Shown here: one piece after another, positions 1 to 10,080 of the stretch | Position numbering within the stretch: the stretch's first letter is position 1 | How the letters are laid out: each line of letters starts with the position of its first letter | Assembly (NCBI GenBank): GCA_031002005.1 | Contig: CM061919.1 | Span: 40,451,088 to 40,515,087 of the forward strand | DNA: 64,000 nucleotides | Direction of reading: 5' to 3' | Source: Vandiemenella viatica | Taxonomy: Eukaryota > Arthropoda > Insecta > Orthoptera > Morabidae | Program-made: the position numbers and the translations under genes | The notes under the pieces: model-generated | What the model was told of the DNA's origin: nothing | The model's input: only the letters and a program-made list of their open reading frames with translations | Database searches by the model: none

Positions 1-441
1 CGGTCGGAACCTCTTCGCTTAAAATGGGGTCACACGAAGCATTAATGCCACGGCGTTCCATTGCTGCATTGATTGTTAAAGGAAATAACACGCTATACTC
101 CTGATCCTGATACATTTTTAGAATTTTTTTTTCAATCGCAATCTCATCAAAGAAGTGTAGAAACACGATGAGCAAAAGTTTCGGCAATGGTGATTGTTTT
201 TTTTTTAAATCTCCCGCAAGCAGATGTTCCAAACAAGAACATGTCTGTACCCGACAATAAGATTCCAACCACATCTTCAATACTAATATTAAAAATGTGA
301 AAGTAATTCGACTATTTGTTTGTTACTTTTCATGGGCTAAATGGCTGATCCAATCGTGATTAAATTTGTTATTTGGCATTAGGATGGACATAGATACTTA
401 TTTCTGTAGAAATAAAACATATTGTGATATAATTTTGAAAA
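1..441. other. unassigned AT-rich sequence
   Basis: No open frame, repeat or motif that I can support. The composition is AT-rich and resembles the other inter-element stretches. Confidence 0.4.
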
Positions 442-534
442 TTACTGAACGGTGACAGAAAGCACAAAGACGCATAGGATGTGTATGTCTCTGTAGTACC
501 TTCTGGTATAGTGGTTTGGTAGTTCAGTGATTAA

Positions 535-742
535 TACTGTCGACTGGTTTGATGCAATCCTCCATTCCTTCCTATCTTGTGCTAACCTCTTCATCTCTAC
601 ATATCCCCTGCAACCCACGTCCTCAATTATCTGTTTCACATATTCTAATCTCTGTCTTCCTCTACAGTTCTTACCTTCGACTGTTCCCTCCACCAGCAAA
701 TTAACAAATCCAGCATATCTCAAAATATGACCTAAGTAGTGT
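535..742 (-). pseudogene. non-LTR retrotransposon RT ORF, C-terminal fragment
   Basis: The minus-strand translation gives the tail that often closes RTE-like endonuclease-RT proteins. It reads LGHILRYAGF, then a basic Gly/Arg-rich linker (KNCRGRQRL), then VEMKRLAQDRKEWRIASNQS near the stop. Only these roughly 70 residues are recognisable; the endonuclease and RT core are absent, so this is a truncated relic. The frame stays open beyond both ends of the match, which has no meaning for function. Clade assignment rests on this tail alone and is tentative. Confidence 0.6.
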
Positions 743-744
743 GA

Positions 745-960
745 CAAGGCGGGAGTGAGCCCACTTTTTTCCCCATGTATTCTTATGGGAGCGGGAGTGA
801 GCCCATTCGTAAATCCTCTAGCTATCAAAAAAGGTATGAAAAGGCCATTATAATATGCAAATGAGGCCACGTGCCACTTCTTAACCTGACTTAGAGATCA
901 TAAATGGGAATAATATGTAAATAAGGCCACGTGCCACGTTGGTACGGGTCATAAATTGAT
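745..960. repeat. two short local duplications
   Basis: The 15-mer GCGGGAGTGAGCCCA occurs twice about 40 bp apart (near 752 and 791). Two copies of a segment containing AGGCCACGTGCCAC lie about 60 bp apart (near 865 and 925). These look like small tandem duplications in decayed DNA. Confidence 0.5.
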
Positions 961-2359
961 ACTAATGAGTGTCGTGTGACCCTCAGATTGTAATTCGTAT
1001 AAATGGCTTTATTATTTATTTTTTCTACGCGGTCAGGGTACTAAACCTCAATTACATGGTCTTAGAATATTAATTCAATTGATTACGCTCGAAATGCAGT
1101 ATAATATTCACTTTTTATTTTTATCGCTTCAATATTTTATAATTAATATTACATTCTTAATTTGTACTAGGGGTGTGACGTATCGATTAGTATCTAAAGT
1201 TTCTCACTATTATAATGGCGTTTATTTCATTTACTTCGGAGTACTGGTTCAGAAGATACGGAATTTAACATTTTAGCTGACTAGGCCAGCGCGAGCGAAT
1301 TAATCTTTAGCCGTCGGGCGGGCTCACACCCCTCGCCCGGCCGCGCGGTGTAATGTAAATGAGCCGACCCGCGGGGGCACAAATCTGTACTTAGGTGAAT
1401 GTGTATAGTGTTTGAGTGAAGAGGAAATATACCGTCTATCTGTGTATCTAGTTGGTAAATATATACAGTGCACTGCTTAGGTTGCTGCAAAAACATGTAT
1501 ACCGGTATAGATAAAAAAAAATTGCAATGCTGTACATGTTTAAAATTTTTTTATAGAAAGTTAAAATTTATTCACAAATTCATCGATTTTGTAAAAATAA
1601 ATTGTATTATCACGATTTTGTATTTAATTCAGTTAATTATGATCGAAATGCAGTCTCATATTCGCCTATTCCTCTTAGGCAGGTGGTTGTGGGTTCAAAA
1701 TTCTAAAACATATAAAGCAAGTTTTAATCTTTAAATAGTGTTATGACATATCAATTAACAAGTAATTTTTCTGCCAAGTACAGAGAAATTTATTCTATGA
1801 GAATCTGTCGAGCCGTTTTCGAGATACTAGTTTTAACGTTATGTGATGTTGAATACGGCGACCGCGCGCTGACTTGAATGAATCTCATATACCGCCGCAG
1901 CTGGCCGGCCTCCCCCGACCCTACCTGCAGCCGCATGTATTATATTGGTCGGGGCCCGCACAAAAAATAAAAAAAAACCCATCGACCGCCATTAATTTCT
2001 TCGTCCGCCCATCTGTTTTGAGAGGTGTCCTCCTAATAAAACGTTCTTAGGTGCCGCCACCCCTTCATGATATAATAATTGTAGATTGCACTTGAATACA
2101 GAGTACAGCTACACGTTTTATTTTTTTTATTCGTTGAATACGAAATAACGAAATCCTTGATAATTTCCAACATGAATACGACAAAAACATTCTGAAAGCT
2201 GTGAACATAACAACGATTGGGCAAAAAATCTGGTATTTCAGATAGTGTACTAAGCACCTAGGTTATATTCCCAAAGATCGCCACAGTATGTGTGGAGTAA
2301 GAACAAACATTATTGTTGATAGTGGCTGATACTGTGAGTAAGCATTCGGCCATACCCTT
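961..2359. other. unassigned; weak direct repeat and two GC-rich patches
   Basis: No coding region is supported. A stretch around 1,073-1,135 (containing CTCGAAATGCAGTATAATAT) resembles 1,630-1,690 (GATCGAAATGCAGTCTCATAT), a diverged direct repeat about 555 bp apart. Patches at 1,287-1,375 and 1,855-1,955 are GC- and CpG-rich compared with the AT-rich surroundings. I cannot assign either to a promoter or an element. Confidence 0.3.
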
Positions 2360-2485
2360 TTCAATCAATCATGCCTGCATTCGCCTTGAGTGATTTGGGG
2401 AACTATGGAAAAAACGAAATCCGTATAGCGTCCTCCAGAATGCGAGGCCAGAGCGTTACCTCTCACCCACCACGCTCTGTCACAG
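2360..2485 (-). mobile_element. tRNA-derived SINE, diverged fragment
   Basis: It shares blocks with the better preserved SINEs at 3,962, 8,471 and 39,730: GAGTGATTTGGGGAA, CCAGAATGCGAGGCCAGAGCG and CACCCACCACGCTCTGTCAC (plus strand). The segment that carries the pol III B box in the other copies is deleted, leaving the tRNA-like 5' end and part of the body. Orientation is minus. Confidence 0.6.
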
Positions 2486-2599
2486 AATTCTCACATTTAC
2501 TCAATAAAGAGGGCGACGGCAGCAGAAAAATCTAATTAACCCACAGAAAGACTTGGGATATCCGCTTACATCAGCATCGAAGGGGTCAGAACCGTGAAA

Positions 2600-2880
2600 A
2601 AGCGTTAATAAGCTGACTCGGTCGAAATGAATTTGCTTTTCGCTGCTATGTGTGCTCCATTTATTTTTTCTTTATGGCATGAAAGCTGTACCGAGAGAAA
2701 AGAATTGAAGCTTTCGAAATGTATTTTGTATCGTCGTCTCTTACACATATCTTGGGTGCTGAAAATCTCAAACGAAGAAGTACTTCATCGGATAGAGAAA
2801 CAGAAAGAACCGCTCCCCCTATTGTGGACCGCTGACATCAAAAATGAGAAGGGAAGACTTGTGATGGACACTAGGAAAAA
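2600..2880 (+). pseudogene. non-LTR RT C-terminal fragment
   Basis: Plus-strand frames give a KRIEAFEMYF-type segment followed after a frameshift by YRRLLHISWVLKISNEEVLH and RIEKQKEP. This corresponds to the connecting region after the RT thumb of RTE-like endonuclease-RT proteins (EAFEM, then ISW and NEEVL motifs). At least one frameshift separates the halves and no upstream RT motifs precede it, so it is a relic. It runs directly into the duplicated segment that begins at 2,858. Confidence 0.55.
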
Positions 2881-3187
2881 TATTTAGTTACCTCAACGAC
2901 ATATCGAGTCTTCTTCTCGTCGAGGGGATTTATTCTGCTGGAGGATGCTCGAGTCTTGCGATTTGAATGTCTGCAAAAAGGTGGAGTTCTTCGTGATAAA
3001 TTTATAAACTTTCTGAAACAAATCACTGTCACAATTTTTTTTAAAGTATGCAAGTATGCTGTACACACTACAAGGCATAGAACCATAGAGGATCATAGTA
3101 CACCAAGATACATAAAAATATTAAAACACACACCAAATGTACAACGAAGATACTGACTGCAAGTCACATATCATTACATACATGAAG
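2858..3187. repeat. direct repeat, long copy
   Basis: This segment starts ACTTGTGATGGACACTAGG and ends near ACATGAAGAGG. It is repeated in direct orientation at 4,711-4,965. The two copies align closely except that this copy has about 80 extra bases (around 2,920-3,000) after CTTCTTCTCGTC. Together they bracket an RT fragment and a SINE, so the pair may mark a local duplication or two copies of one unclassified repeat. Confidence 0.75.
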
Positions 3188-3477
3188 AGGCGACAATACC
3201 GTTAAAAACCACCGTTTGCTGCGTAAATGTTAACTATGCCAAAACGTTTTGGTAGTTTGGATTCCACGGTAAACTCAAGGACCTCTGTACTGCGAAGTAC
3301 TATCGGATTAGGTTAGATAAGCTTGTAAAGAGCTGGTCGTCCTACCTGTGACAAGACGCTCGTCGACCATCACATGCATACAGGCAGGAAAATACTTTCA
3401 TCACTAAAGACAAAAAAAAGCTTCGTTCTATAGCGCCTTAAGCTTTGAGTTGTTAAATACCTATCTGTTGAAATCCC

Positions 3478-3735
3478 ATTAAATTTCAAGTACAGAAACA
3501 GAACATAGCATACTTCTGAGAAACAATTTAGTCCAGCACAATGCAGAGTTTGGTCTGGTTGTTAATCTGTCCAAGAACAAGGTTTTAGTCTTCTCTAAGA
3601 GAAAATTCCAGATAACCCTATCAATAAAAGTCAATAAGACAAAGCAAGTGTGCACATTAAAATATTCAGGCAATGTGGTGGACGAGCAGGGTGACTGCAA
3701 GAAAGAAATCAAAGAGCTGTACAGTGAAAGTTGAC
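3478..3735 (+). pseudogene. non-LTR RT thumb-region fragment
   Basis: In one plus-strand frame the translation reads HNAEFGLVVNLSKNKVLVFS, and further on LKYSGNVVDEQGDCKKEIKE. This matches the segment after the catalytic YADD motif in RTE-like RTs, where a G-L-x-(V/I)-N-x-x-K-T/N-K stretch is followed by a YLG-like motif and a DGDC-KEI motif. The YLG glycine is kept as YSG. No catalytic motif lies upstream, so this is a relic of about 85 codons. Large minus-strand frames over the same DNA are shadows. Confidence 0.55.
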
Positions 3736-3961
3736 TCACTAAGAGGAAAAACGTTTTTTATGATTAAAGGGAATAAAGTCTTCGAACTGCCTACATTGTT
3801 CTTGAAATTACGATTTGCATGCTCGATATTTGCTATATTTTCGACACACATGCCAGTAGGTAGTATTTGATCAATAATGGTTTGCTCTCGTGCTATATAG
3901 TAGTGTGTCTACCTGCACCTTAAGGAGTTGTGTATGTAGTATCTACAATGTTTTTTGATGA

Positions 3962-4125
3962 AAAGTGGGACTGGGGATAAGGAACGGTAAGGAATTCGGC
4001 CTATGGCCTTTTGAAGGAAGCATCCAGGCATTTGCCTGGAGTGATTTGGGGAAACGATGGAAAACACAAATCTGAATGCCCGGACGGGGATTCGAACCCG
4101 CGTCCTCCCGAATGCGAGACCAGAG
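3962..4125 (-). mobile_element. tRNA-derived SINE
   Basis: The segment aligns with the 8,471-8,719 SINE over GGACTGGGGATAAGGAACGG, the GCATTTGCCTGGAGTGATTT body block and the GGGGATTCGAACCC B-box complement. On the minus strand the B box reads GGGTTCGAATCC. The tRNA-like 5' end is degraded beyond ATGCGAGACCAG. No clear TSD was found. Confidence 0.75.
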
Positions 4126-4165
4126 TTCAGAATGTTCGGCTCCCCATGATGACTTAGTTTCTACC

Positions 4166-4710
4166 CCGGCTATTGCTATCTGTAGGTTTGAAGGAGTTGT
4201 ATGTTAAACTCCTAGCAGCTTTACAGAGTAGTGAGACTTCAACCTTATCGTATTACATTGCCTAGGAGGAACGATTATTCCCCGACTTTTATGGAGGCAT
4301 GGAGCAGCTGACTTGTTTCACGTAAATTTTCAATCTCTTCACGCGGTTCCATGCTATTAATAGCACTCTGCAGTCTATAATAAAGCGTTATACTTTGCCC
4401 ATGTATGTTTAATTGCAAATAATTGATAATTTATTGCTGTATGACACATATATACACTAAGAAGAAATATTCACAACTTTTGCCTGCGCTATTCACAACA
4501 GAGGCACGTTTTCTTGGGGAGATTAATGTCTGAACAGGGGAAAATATTAATCAAGGAATACTGCCTCACTCAAGCTCCTTTTCTTAGCAAACATTATTGA
4601 CGGATTAACGAAAACTTAATTTACATTTATACCATGTTATTTTGGGGCAGGTTTAGACATTTCATATGATTTTTGAAATTACAGAAATGAATTTTTTCAA
4701 AGGTTTCGTT
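4166..4710. other. unassigned AT-rich sequence
   Basis: No element or coding region that I can support lies between the SINE and the second copy of the direct repeat. Confidence 0.35.
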
Positions 4711-4965
4711 AAGACTTGTGATGGACACTAGGGAAAATATTTAGTTACCTCAACGACATAAAGAGTCTTCTTCTCGTCATTTATAAACTTTCTGAAACAA
4801 ATCACTATTACAATTTTTTTAAAGTATGCAAGTATGCTGACGCACTACAAGGCACAGACACATAGAGCATCATAGTACACTAAGATACATAAAAAATATT
4901 AAAACACACACGAAATGTACAACGAAGATACTGACTGCAAGTCAAATATCGTTACATGCACGAAG
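4711..4965. repeat. direct repeat, short copy
   Basis: Second copy of the 2,858-3,187 segment, lacking about 80 internal bases and carrying scattered substitutions. Both copies end in a near-identical block containing AACGAAGATACTGACTGCAAG. Confidence 0.75.
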
Positions 4966-5059
4966 GTTTCCTGATAATTCTAATTTAACCAATGTGTTTT
5001 GTAGTAGATGTGCTGTACTTTTCTGCGACTATATTAGCTATCTTATATATATATAAAAA

Positions 5060-7595
5060 TAGACGTGTTTTTTCCTATATTTCACTTTTCAGCCACCACT
5101 ACCTTGCACAGATCACTGATGTTTGATGGTGGAAGTAGCATGGAGTTTCCTGTCGTGCACAACGTTGGCCGAATGCCGATAGCTGTAGGGATGTGGGAGA
5201 TATAATGATTAAAGTTGGTCAGTGCAGGGCGTTTTCATATTTCGACCAAAAATTCGTATCTCCATATACTTCTCTTTCCTGCCACAACTACATAACATAG
5301 ACCTTTGGTATTTGTGTGTGGTAGTAGAATCGTCTTTCCTGTCGTGCACTATGGTTGTTAGATGTCGGTAGCTATGGGGGTGTGGGAGATATGGGGGTTG
5401 AAAGTGGTCGACCTGTGGCAATTTCATACTTCTGCCAAAGACAAAAGTGTCATGGTGTATCACTTTTCAGCGAAAACTATAGATCACAGATAACTGGTGT
5501 TTGTGTGTAGTAGTAGCACAGAGTCACCTTTCGATCACAACAGCGGCCGATTTTCAGAAACTGTGGTACTGTGGTAGATATGGTGGTTGTAAGTGGCCGA
5601 CCAAGGATATTTTCGAATTTCGACTGTCTCCGCATATGTCACTTTTCTGCCACAACTACATAGCATAGAACATTGGTGTTTGTGTATGGTAGTAGAATCG
5701 TATCTCATGTAGTGCACTATGGTTGTTAGATGTCGGTAGCTATGGGGGTGTGGGAGATATGGGGGTTGAAAGTGATCGACCTGTGGCAATTTCATACTTC
5801 TGCCAAAGACAAAAGTGTCATGGTGTATCACTTTTCAGCGAAAACTATAGATCACAGATAACTGGCGTTTGTGTGTAGTAGTAGCACAGAGTCACCTTTC
5901 GGTCACAACAGCGGCCGAATTTCAGAAACTGTGTTACTGTGGTAGATATGGTGGTTGTAAGTGGCCGACCAAGGATATTTTCGTATTTCGACTGTCTCCG
6001 CATATGTCACTTTTCTGCCACAACTACATAGCATGGAGCATTGGTGTTTGTGTTTGGTAGTAGAATCGTATCTCATGTAGTGCACTATGGTTGTTAGATG
6101 TCGGTAGCTATGGGGGTGTGGGAGATATGGGGGTTGAAAGTGATCGACCTGTGGCAATTTCATACTTCTGCCAAAGACAAAAGTGTCATGGTGTATCACT
6201 TTTCAGCGAAAACTATAGATCACAGATAACTGGTGTTTGTGTGTAGTAGTAGCACAGAGTCACCTTTCGATCACAACAGCGGTCGATTTTCAGAAACTGT
6301 GGTACTGTGGTAGATATGGTGGTTGTAAGTGGCCGACCAAGGATATTTTCGTATTTCGACTGTCTCCGCATATGTCACTTTTCTGCCACAACTACATAGC
6401 ATAGAGCATTGGTGTTTGTGTTTGGTAGTAGAATCGTATCTCATGTAGTGCACTATGGTTGTTAGATGTCGGTAGCTATGGGGGTGTGGGAGATATGGGG
6501 GTTGAAAGTGATCGACCTGTGGCAATTTCATACTTCTGCCAAAGACAAAAGTGTCATGGTGTATCACTTTTCAGCGAAAACTATAGATCACAGATAACTG
6601 GTGTTTGTGTGTAGTAGTAGCACAGAGTCACCTTTCGATCACAACAGCGGCCGATTTTCAGAAACTGTGGTACTGTGGTGGATATGGTGGTTGTAAGTGG
6701 CCGACCAAGGATATTTTCGTATTTCGACTGTCTCCGCATATGTCACTTTTCTGCCACAACTACATAGCATAGAACATTGGTGTTTGTGTTTGGTAGTAGA
6801 ATCGTATCTCATGTAGTGCACTATGGTTGTTAAATGTCGGTAGCTATGGGGGTGTGGGAGATATGGGGGTTGAAAGTGATCGACCTGTGGCAATTTCATA
6901 CTTCTGCCAAAGACAAAAGTGTCATGGTGTATCACTTTTCAGCGAAAACTATAGATCACAGATAACTGGTGTTTGTGTGTAGTATTAGCACAGAGTCACC
7001 TTTCGATCACAACAGCGGCCGATTTTCAGAAACTGTGGTGCTGTGGTAGATATGGTGGTTGTAAGTGGCCGACCAAGGATATTTTCGTATTTCGACTGTC
7101 TCCGCATATGTCACTTTTCTGCCACAACTACATAGCATAGAACATTGGTGTTTGTGTTTGGTAGTAGAATCGTATCTCATGTAGTGCACTATGGTTGTTA
7201 AATGTCGGTAGCTATGGGGGTGTGGGAGAAATGGGGGATAAAATGGTCGACCTGCGGCAACTTCATATTTCTGCCAAAGACGCATGTGTCACGTTGTATC
7301 ACTTTTAAGTGAAAACTATCAATCGCAGATCACTGGCGTTTGTGTGTGGTAGTAACACAGAGTCACCCATCGATCACAACGTTGGCTGAACTTCGGCAAC
7401 TGTGGGAGTGTGTGAGATATGGTGTTCGAAATTGGTCGATCATGAATATTTTCGTATTTCATCCAAAGACTTGTGTGTATCCGTAAATTTTACTTTGCTG
7501 CCGGAACTACATAGCGCAGAAGATTGGTATTTGTGTGTGGTAATAGTATCGAGTCTCCCATCGTGCACTATGGTGGTTAGATGTCTACAGCTGTC
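5060..7595. repeat. satellite array, 368-bp dimer of ~184-bp monomers
   Basis: The same block recurs every 368 bp: ATACTTCTGCCAAAGACAAA recurs, and one frame repeats with ends at 5,463, 5,831, 6,199, 6,567 and 6,935. Inside each unit two halves are themselves related. Half A begins CACTTTTCAGCGAAAACTA and half B CACTTTTCTGCCACAACTA; both then carry a GTGTTTGTGT block followed by GTAGTAG. Half starts fall near 5,461, 5,640, 5,829, 6,008, 6,197 and so on, giving about 178 + 190 bp. Roughly 14 monomers are present. Central copies are nearly identical while both edges are diverged, as expected from unequal exchange. The repeated 98-codon minus-strand frames are by-products of the repeat. Confidence 0.93.
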
Positions 7596-7599
7596 AATA

Positions 7600-8149
7600 T
7601 GAATACTTTACAATCGTGAACGAAGTTGTGGGTACCAGCTATTATATTATAAATGTGGAAGTAAGTTTCTGTCTTTTTGTTACGTTTTGACGACTAAATG
7701 GCTATATCAATATTGATGGAATTTAACAATGAAATAGTGTAGGAAGGACACAGGACATTTTTTCGGCATGAATAACAGTTTTAGTCACGAAATTTTAAGA
7801 AGTTATCGAATGATGAAAGACAGACAGATTCGTGTGTTAGTCTGTAATGTTACGTTGGTTGCTCAGTCACGCAATCTGTTAGTGTTTGATTTATTAATAA
7901 ATTTCGATAAGAAACAAAACTTATTATTTAGTATAGAAGTCAATTTGCTCTGCACTGTACTATTCATTTGTGTCTGTATAAAAGTTTCTGGCACCAATTT
8001 GTCTTCCTTTTTGACATGCCTTACGGACGTAAACCTGGCCTAAGGTGCAGGTCTAGAAGACAATGTGCTGCCATTAGATTATAAGATTCAGATGCTCATG
8101 TTGAATAAAGAAGAAAAAACCAAGCTGAAATAAAGCTGCCATCAGTTAA
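7600..8149. other. unassigned AT-rich sequence
   Basis: No supported gene. A 91-codon plus frame at 7,768-8,043 has no recognisable motif and ordinary AT-rich composition, so I treat it as chance. Confidence 0.35.
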
Positions 8150-8153
8150 CCCC

Positions 8154-8184
<31 letters not shown>

Positions 8185-8187
8185 ACA
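8150..8187. repeat. poly-C run followed by (AC)n microsatellite
   Basis: A run of 21 C is followed directly by about eight AC dinucleotides. Confidence 0.95.
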
Positions 8188-8470
8188 TCCCCGCACCTTC
8201 GCTTACTTTTCTGTTTTTAAATATGTTGAAAATTGATTCTCTTCATGAGACAGATTAGATGATAGGATGATATAATGATGGCTTTCCATCATATTATGTC
8301 GACTCGGTGTTGTTTGGGACATATCTTACGTTACTAACAGTTTTCTATATCCAATTCTGGAATTGAAACTCCAAGTCCACGCGTACGAAGTCGCGGGTAA
8401 CAGCTATTTATAATAAAACCTCGTAGTAGTAGCATGTTGAGCAGCGGGGATGAAAGAAATGTTCACTGTT

Positions 8471-8719
8471 ATTATTTTATTTTTTTTACTAATGGCTTTA
8501 CCTTTTTGACAGCTAAGGTCATTAGAGGCGGGATGGGACTGGGGATAAGGAATGGTAAGGAATTCAACCATGGCCTTTTGAAGGAAGCATCCCGGCATTT
8601 GCCTGGAGTGTTTTGGGGAAACGATGGAAAACCCAAATCTGGATGTCCGGAGGGGGATTCGAACCCTCGTCCTCCCGAATGCGAGGCCAGAACGTTAACC
8701 ATTCACCCACCACGCTCGG
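8471..8719 (-). mobile_element. tRNA-derived SINE with TSDs
   Basis: Read on the minus strand it starts CCGAGCGTGGTGGGTGAATGG, which contains an A-box-like TGGGTGAATGG, and then has a perfect B box GGGTTCGAATCC. It continues through a conserved body (ATCCAGATTTGGGTTTTCCA) and ends in GTAAAGCCAT plus an A-rich tail. The 8-bp sequence TCACTGTT flanks both sides (8,463-8,470 and 8,720-8,727), consistent with LINE-mediated insertion. It is the best preserved family member here and makes no protein; apparent frames across it are fortuitous. Confidence 0.88.
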
Positions 8720-9029
8720 TCACTGTTCGTGGCTTGGCAAGCATGGTTGTGCACGATTCCGAATCACCAGACCGTCTATCAAAGTCCTGATTTAAACCCC
8801 ATAGCTCTATGCAATGAATGTGAGGTTCTGATACAACACTTTTGTTGATTACTCATCCGTCGGGTGGACACATTACGCTTGGTGACCCTCTCGTTTCTTT
8901 TGTAAGACTTTATGAAGTTTATTCATCACTGAAAGGGGCCAAAGAAAAGCGTGATATCTGTGTAAGTTGAGTGTTCGGCTGATAAGGCAGTCTCCAGGAA
9001 GAAGAAGAAGGGGAAAAAAAGGATGACTG

Positions 9030-10080
9030 GAGAGACGTGTGCATCACAGAGTTCAATGTTATCAATTGCCTAACCATCAGTAGACATACAAGCCGGCATA
9101 ACTTACATTATGTTAGGGTAAGTTCAGGTCAGCTGCGCTGGATAAAATGTTGCATTGTGTTAACAAGTGAGCTTTGGCCAAAGTCGCAAGTGCTGTGGAT
9201 ATGTGCTGTACCAATTCTATCATGTTAGGAAATGTATGTGATGCATATTCTCCGCACATGCAACCTTTCCATCATGATAGGGTGCGCATGGGATTGAAAC
9301 AACAAATATGAGCATCATAGCACTGAATGTATTCGATCCAAGGTGATGATTTTTTTTTATTCATAGCCAATTCATGTTCTCTGCATGCTGCATCTAGTGG
9401 ATTGATCCCAGTCTGACCGAGTTTCAGACGTTTTTTCCAGTTTCGTCCCGGGTCCACAGAACTGGTAAGTTGGAATGTGTGCCTCAAATGGCATTTTATC
9501 TATGAGCTTGTTTAAGAAGCCAGGTTCTTTCACCTTCCGTGTACCTGCACGGCCCCTCCAACACACTCATCACATTACCGTCAGGGAGTGCAAAGGATGA
9601 AAACTACAGATGTTATCGATCAAAGGGGCAAAGATTAGGAAAACTATGTGATGAGTATTCACAACGCATACAATCTTCCAATCATGATAGGGTGAGCAAA
9701 GGATGAAAGCAAAATATGTGTGCATCACAGAACTCAATGTATTCGATCGAAGGTGCTGAAATAACGTATCACACACACAAGTCATAACAAAAACCACTAT
9801 CATGAAGGTGGAATAAGTTAGCGTAAGTTCAGGTTAATTCTTATTTTCCATAAATTCGGAGTGTATGTGAAGCGATAACTTTATATACATAATGAGGGTG
9901 GGATGCACTAGAGGTTAACACGTAAGCTAAGACATAACATGCTGGGCCTGCCTTACGAAGGAATGAGGTGAGATAAGTGAGTACAAGCTCAGGGTAACTG
10001 TTATTTTTTCATAAATTGAGAGCGCGTGTGATGGGAAATAGCGGTAACGAGGGCGCGATGCACTAGAGGTTAACCCCAGT
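9030..10080. repeat. degenerate direct repeats
   Basis: Blocks recur with heavy divergence: CATCATGATAGGGTGCGCA near 9,270 against AATCATGATAGGGTGAGCA near 9,680 (about 410 bp apart), and GATGCACTAGAGGTTAAC near 9,902 and 10,058. I could not define a unit or class. Confidence 0.5.

Noticed and set aside
5535..7285. Five near-identical 92-98-codon minus-strand frames
   Set aside because: They repeat with the 368-bp satellite unit and shift with it. They have no start context or domain, so they are by-products of the repeat.
5060..7595. CRISPR-like repeat spacing
   Set aside because: Units are long (184/368 bp), fully repetitive and lack unique spacers. The setting is eukaryotic.
8640..8720. 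tRNA gene
   Set aside because: The A/B-box-like sequence is the head of a SINE with TSDs and an A-rich tail. The cloverleaf is not complete.
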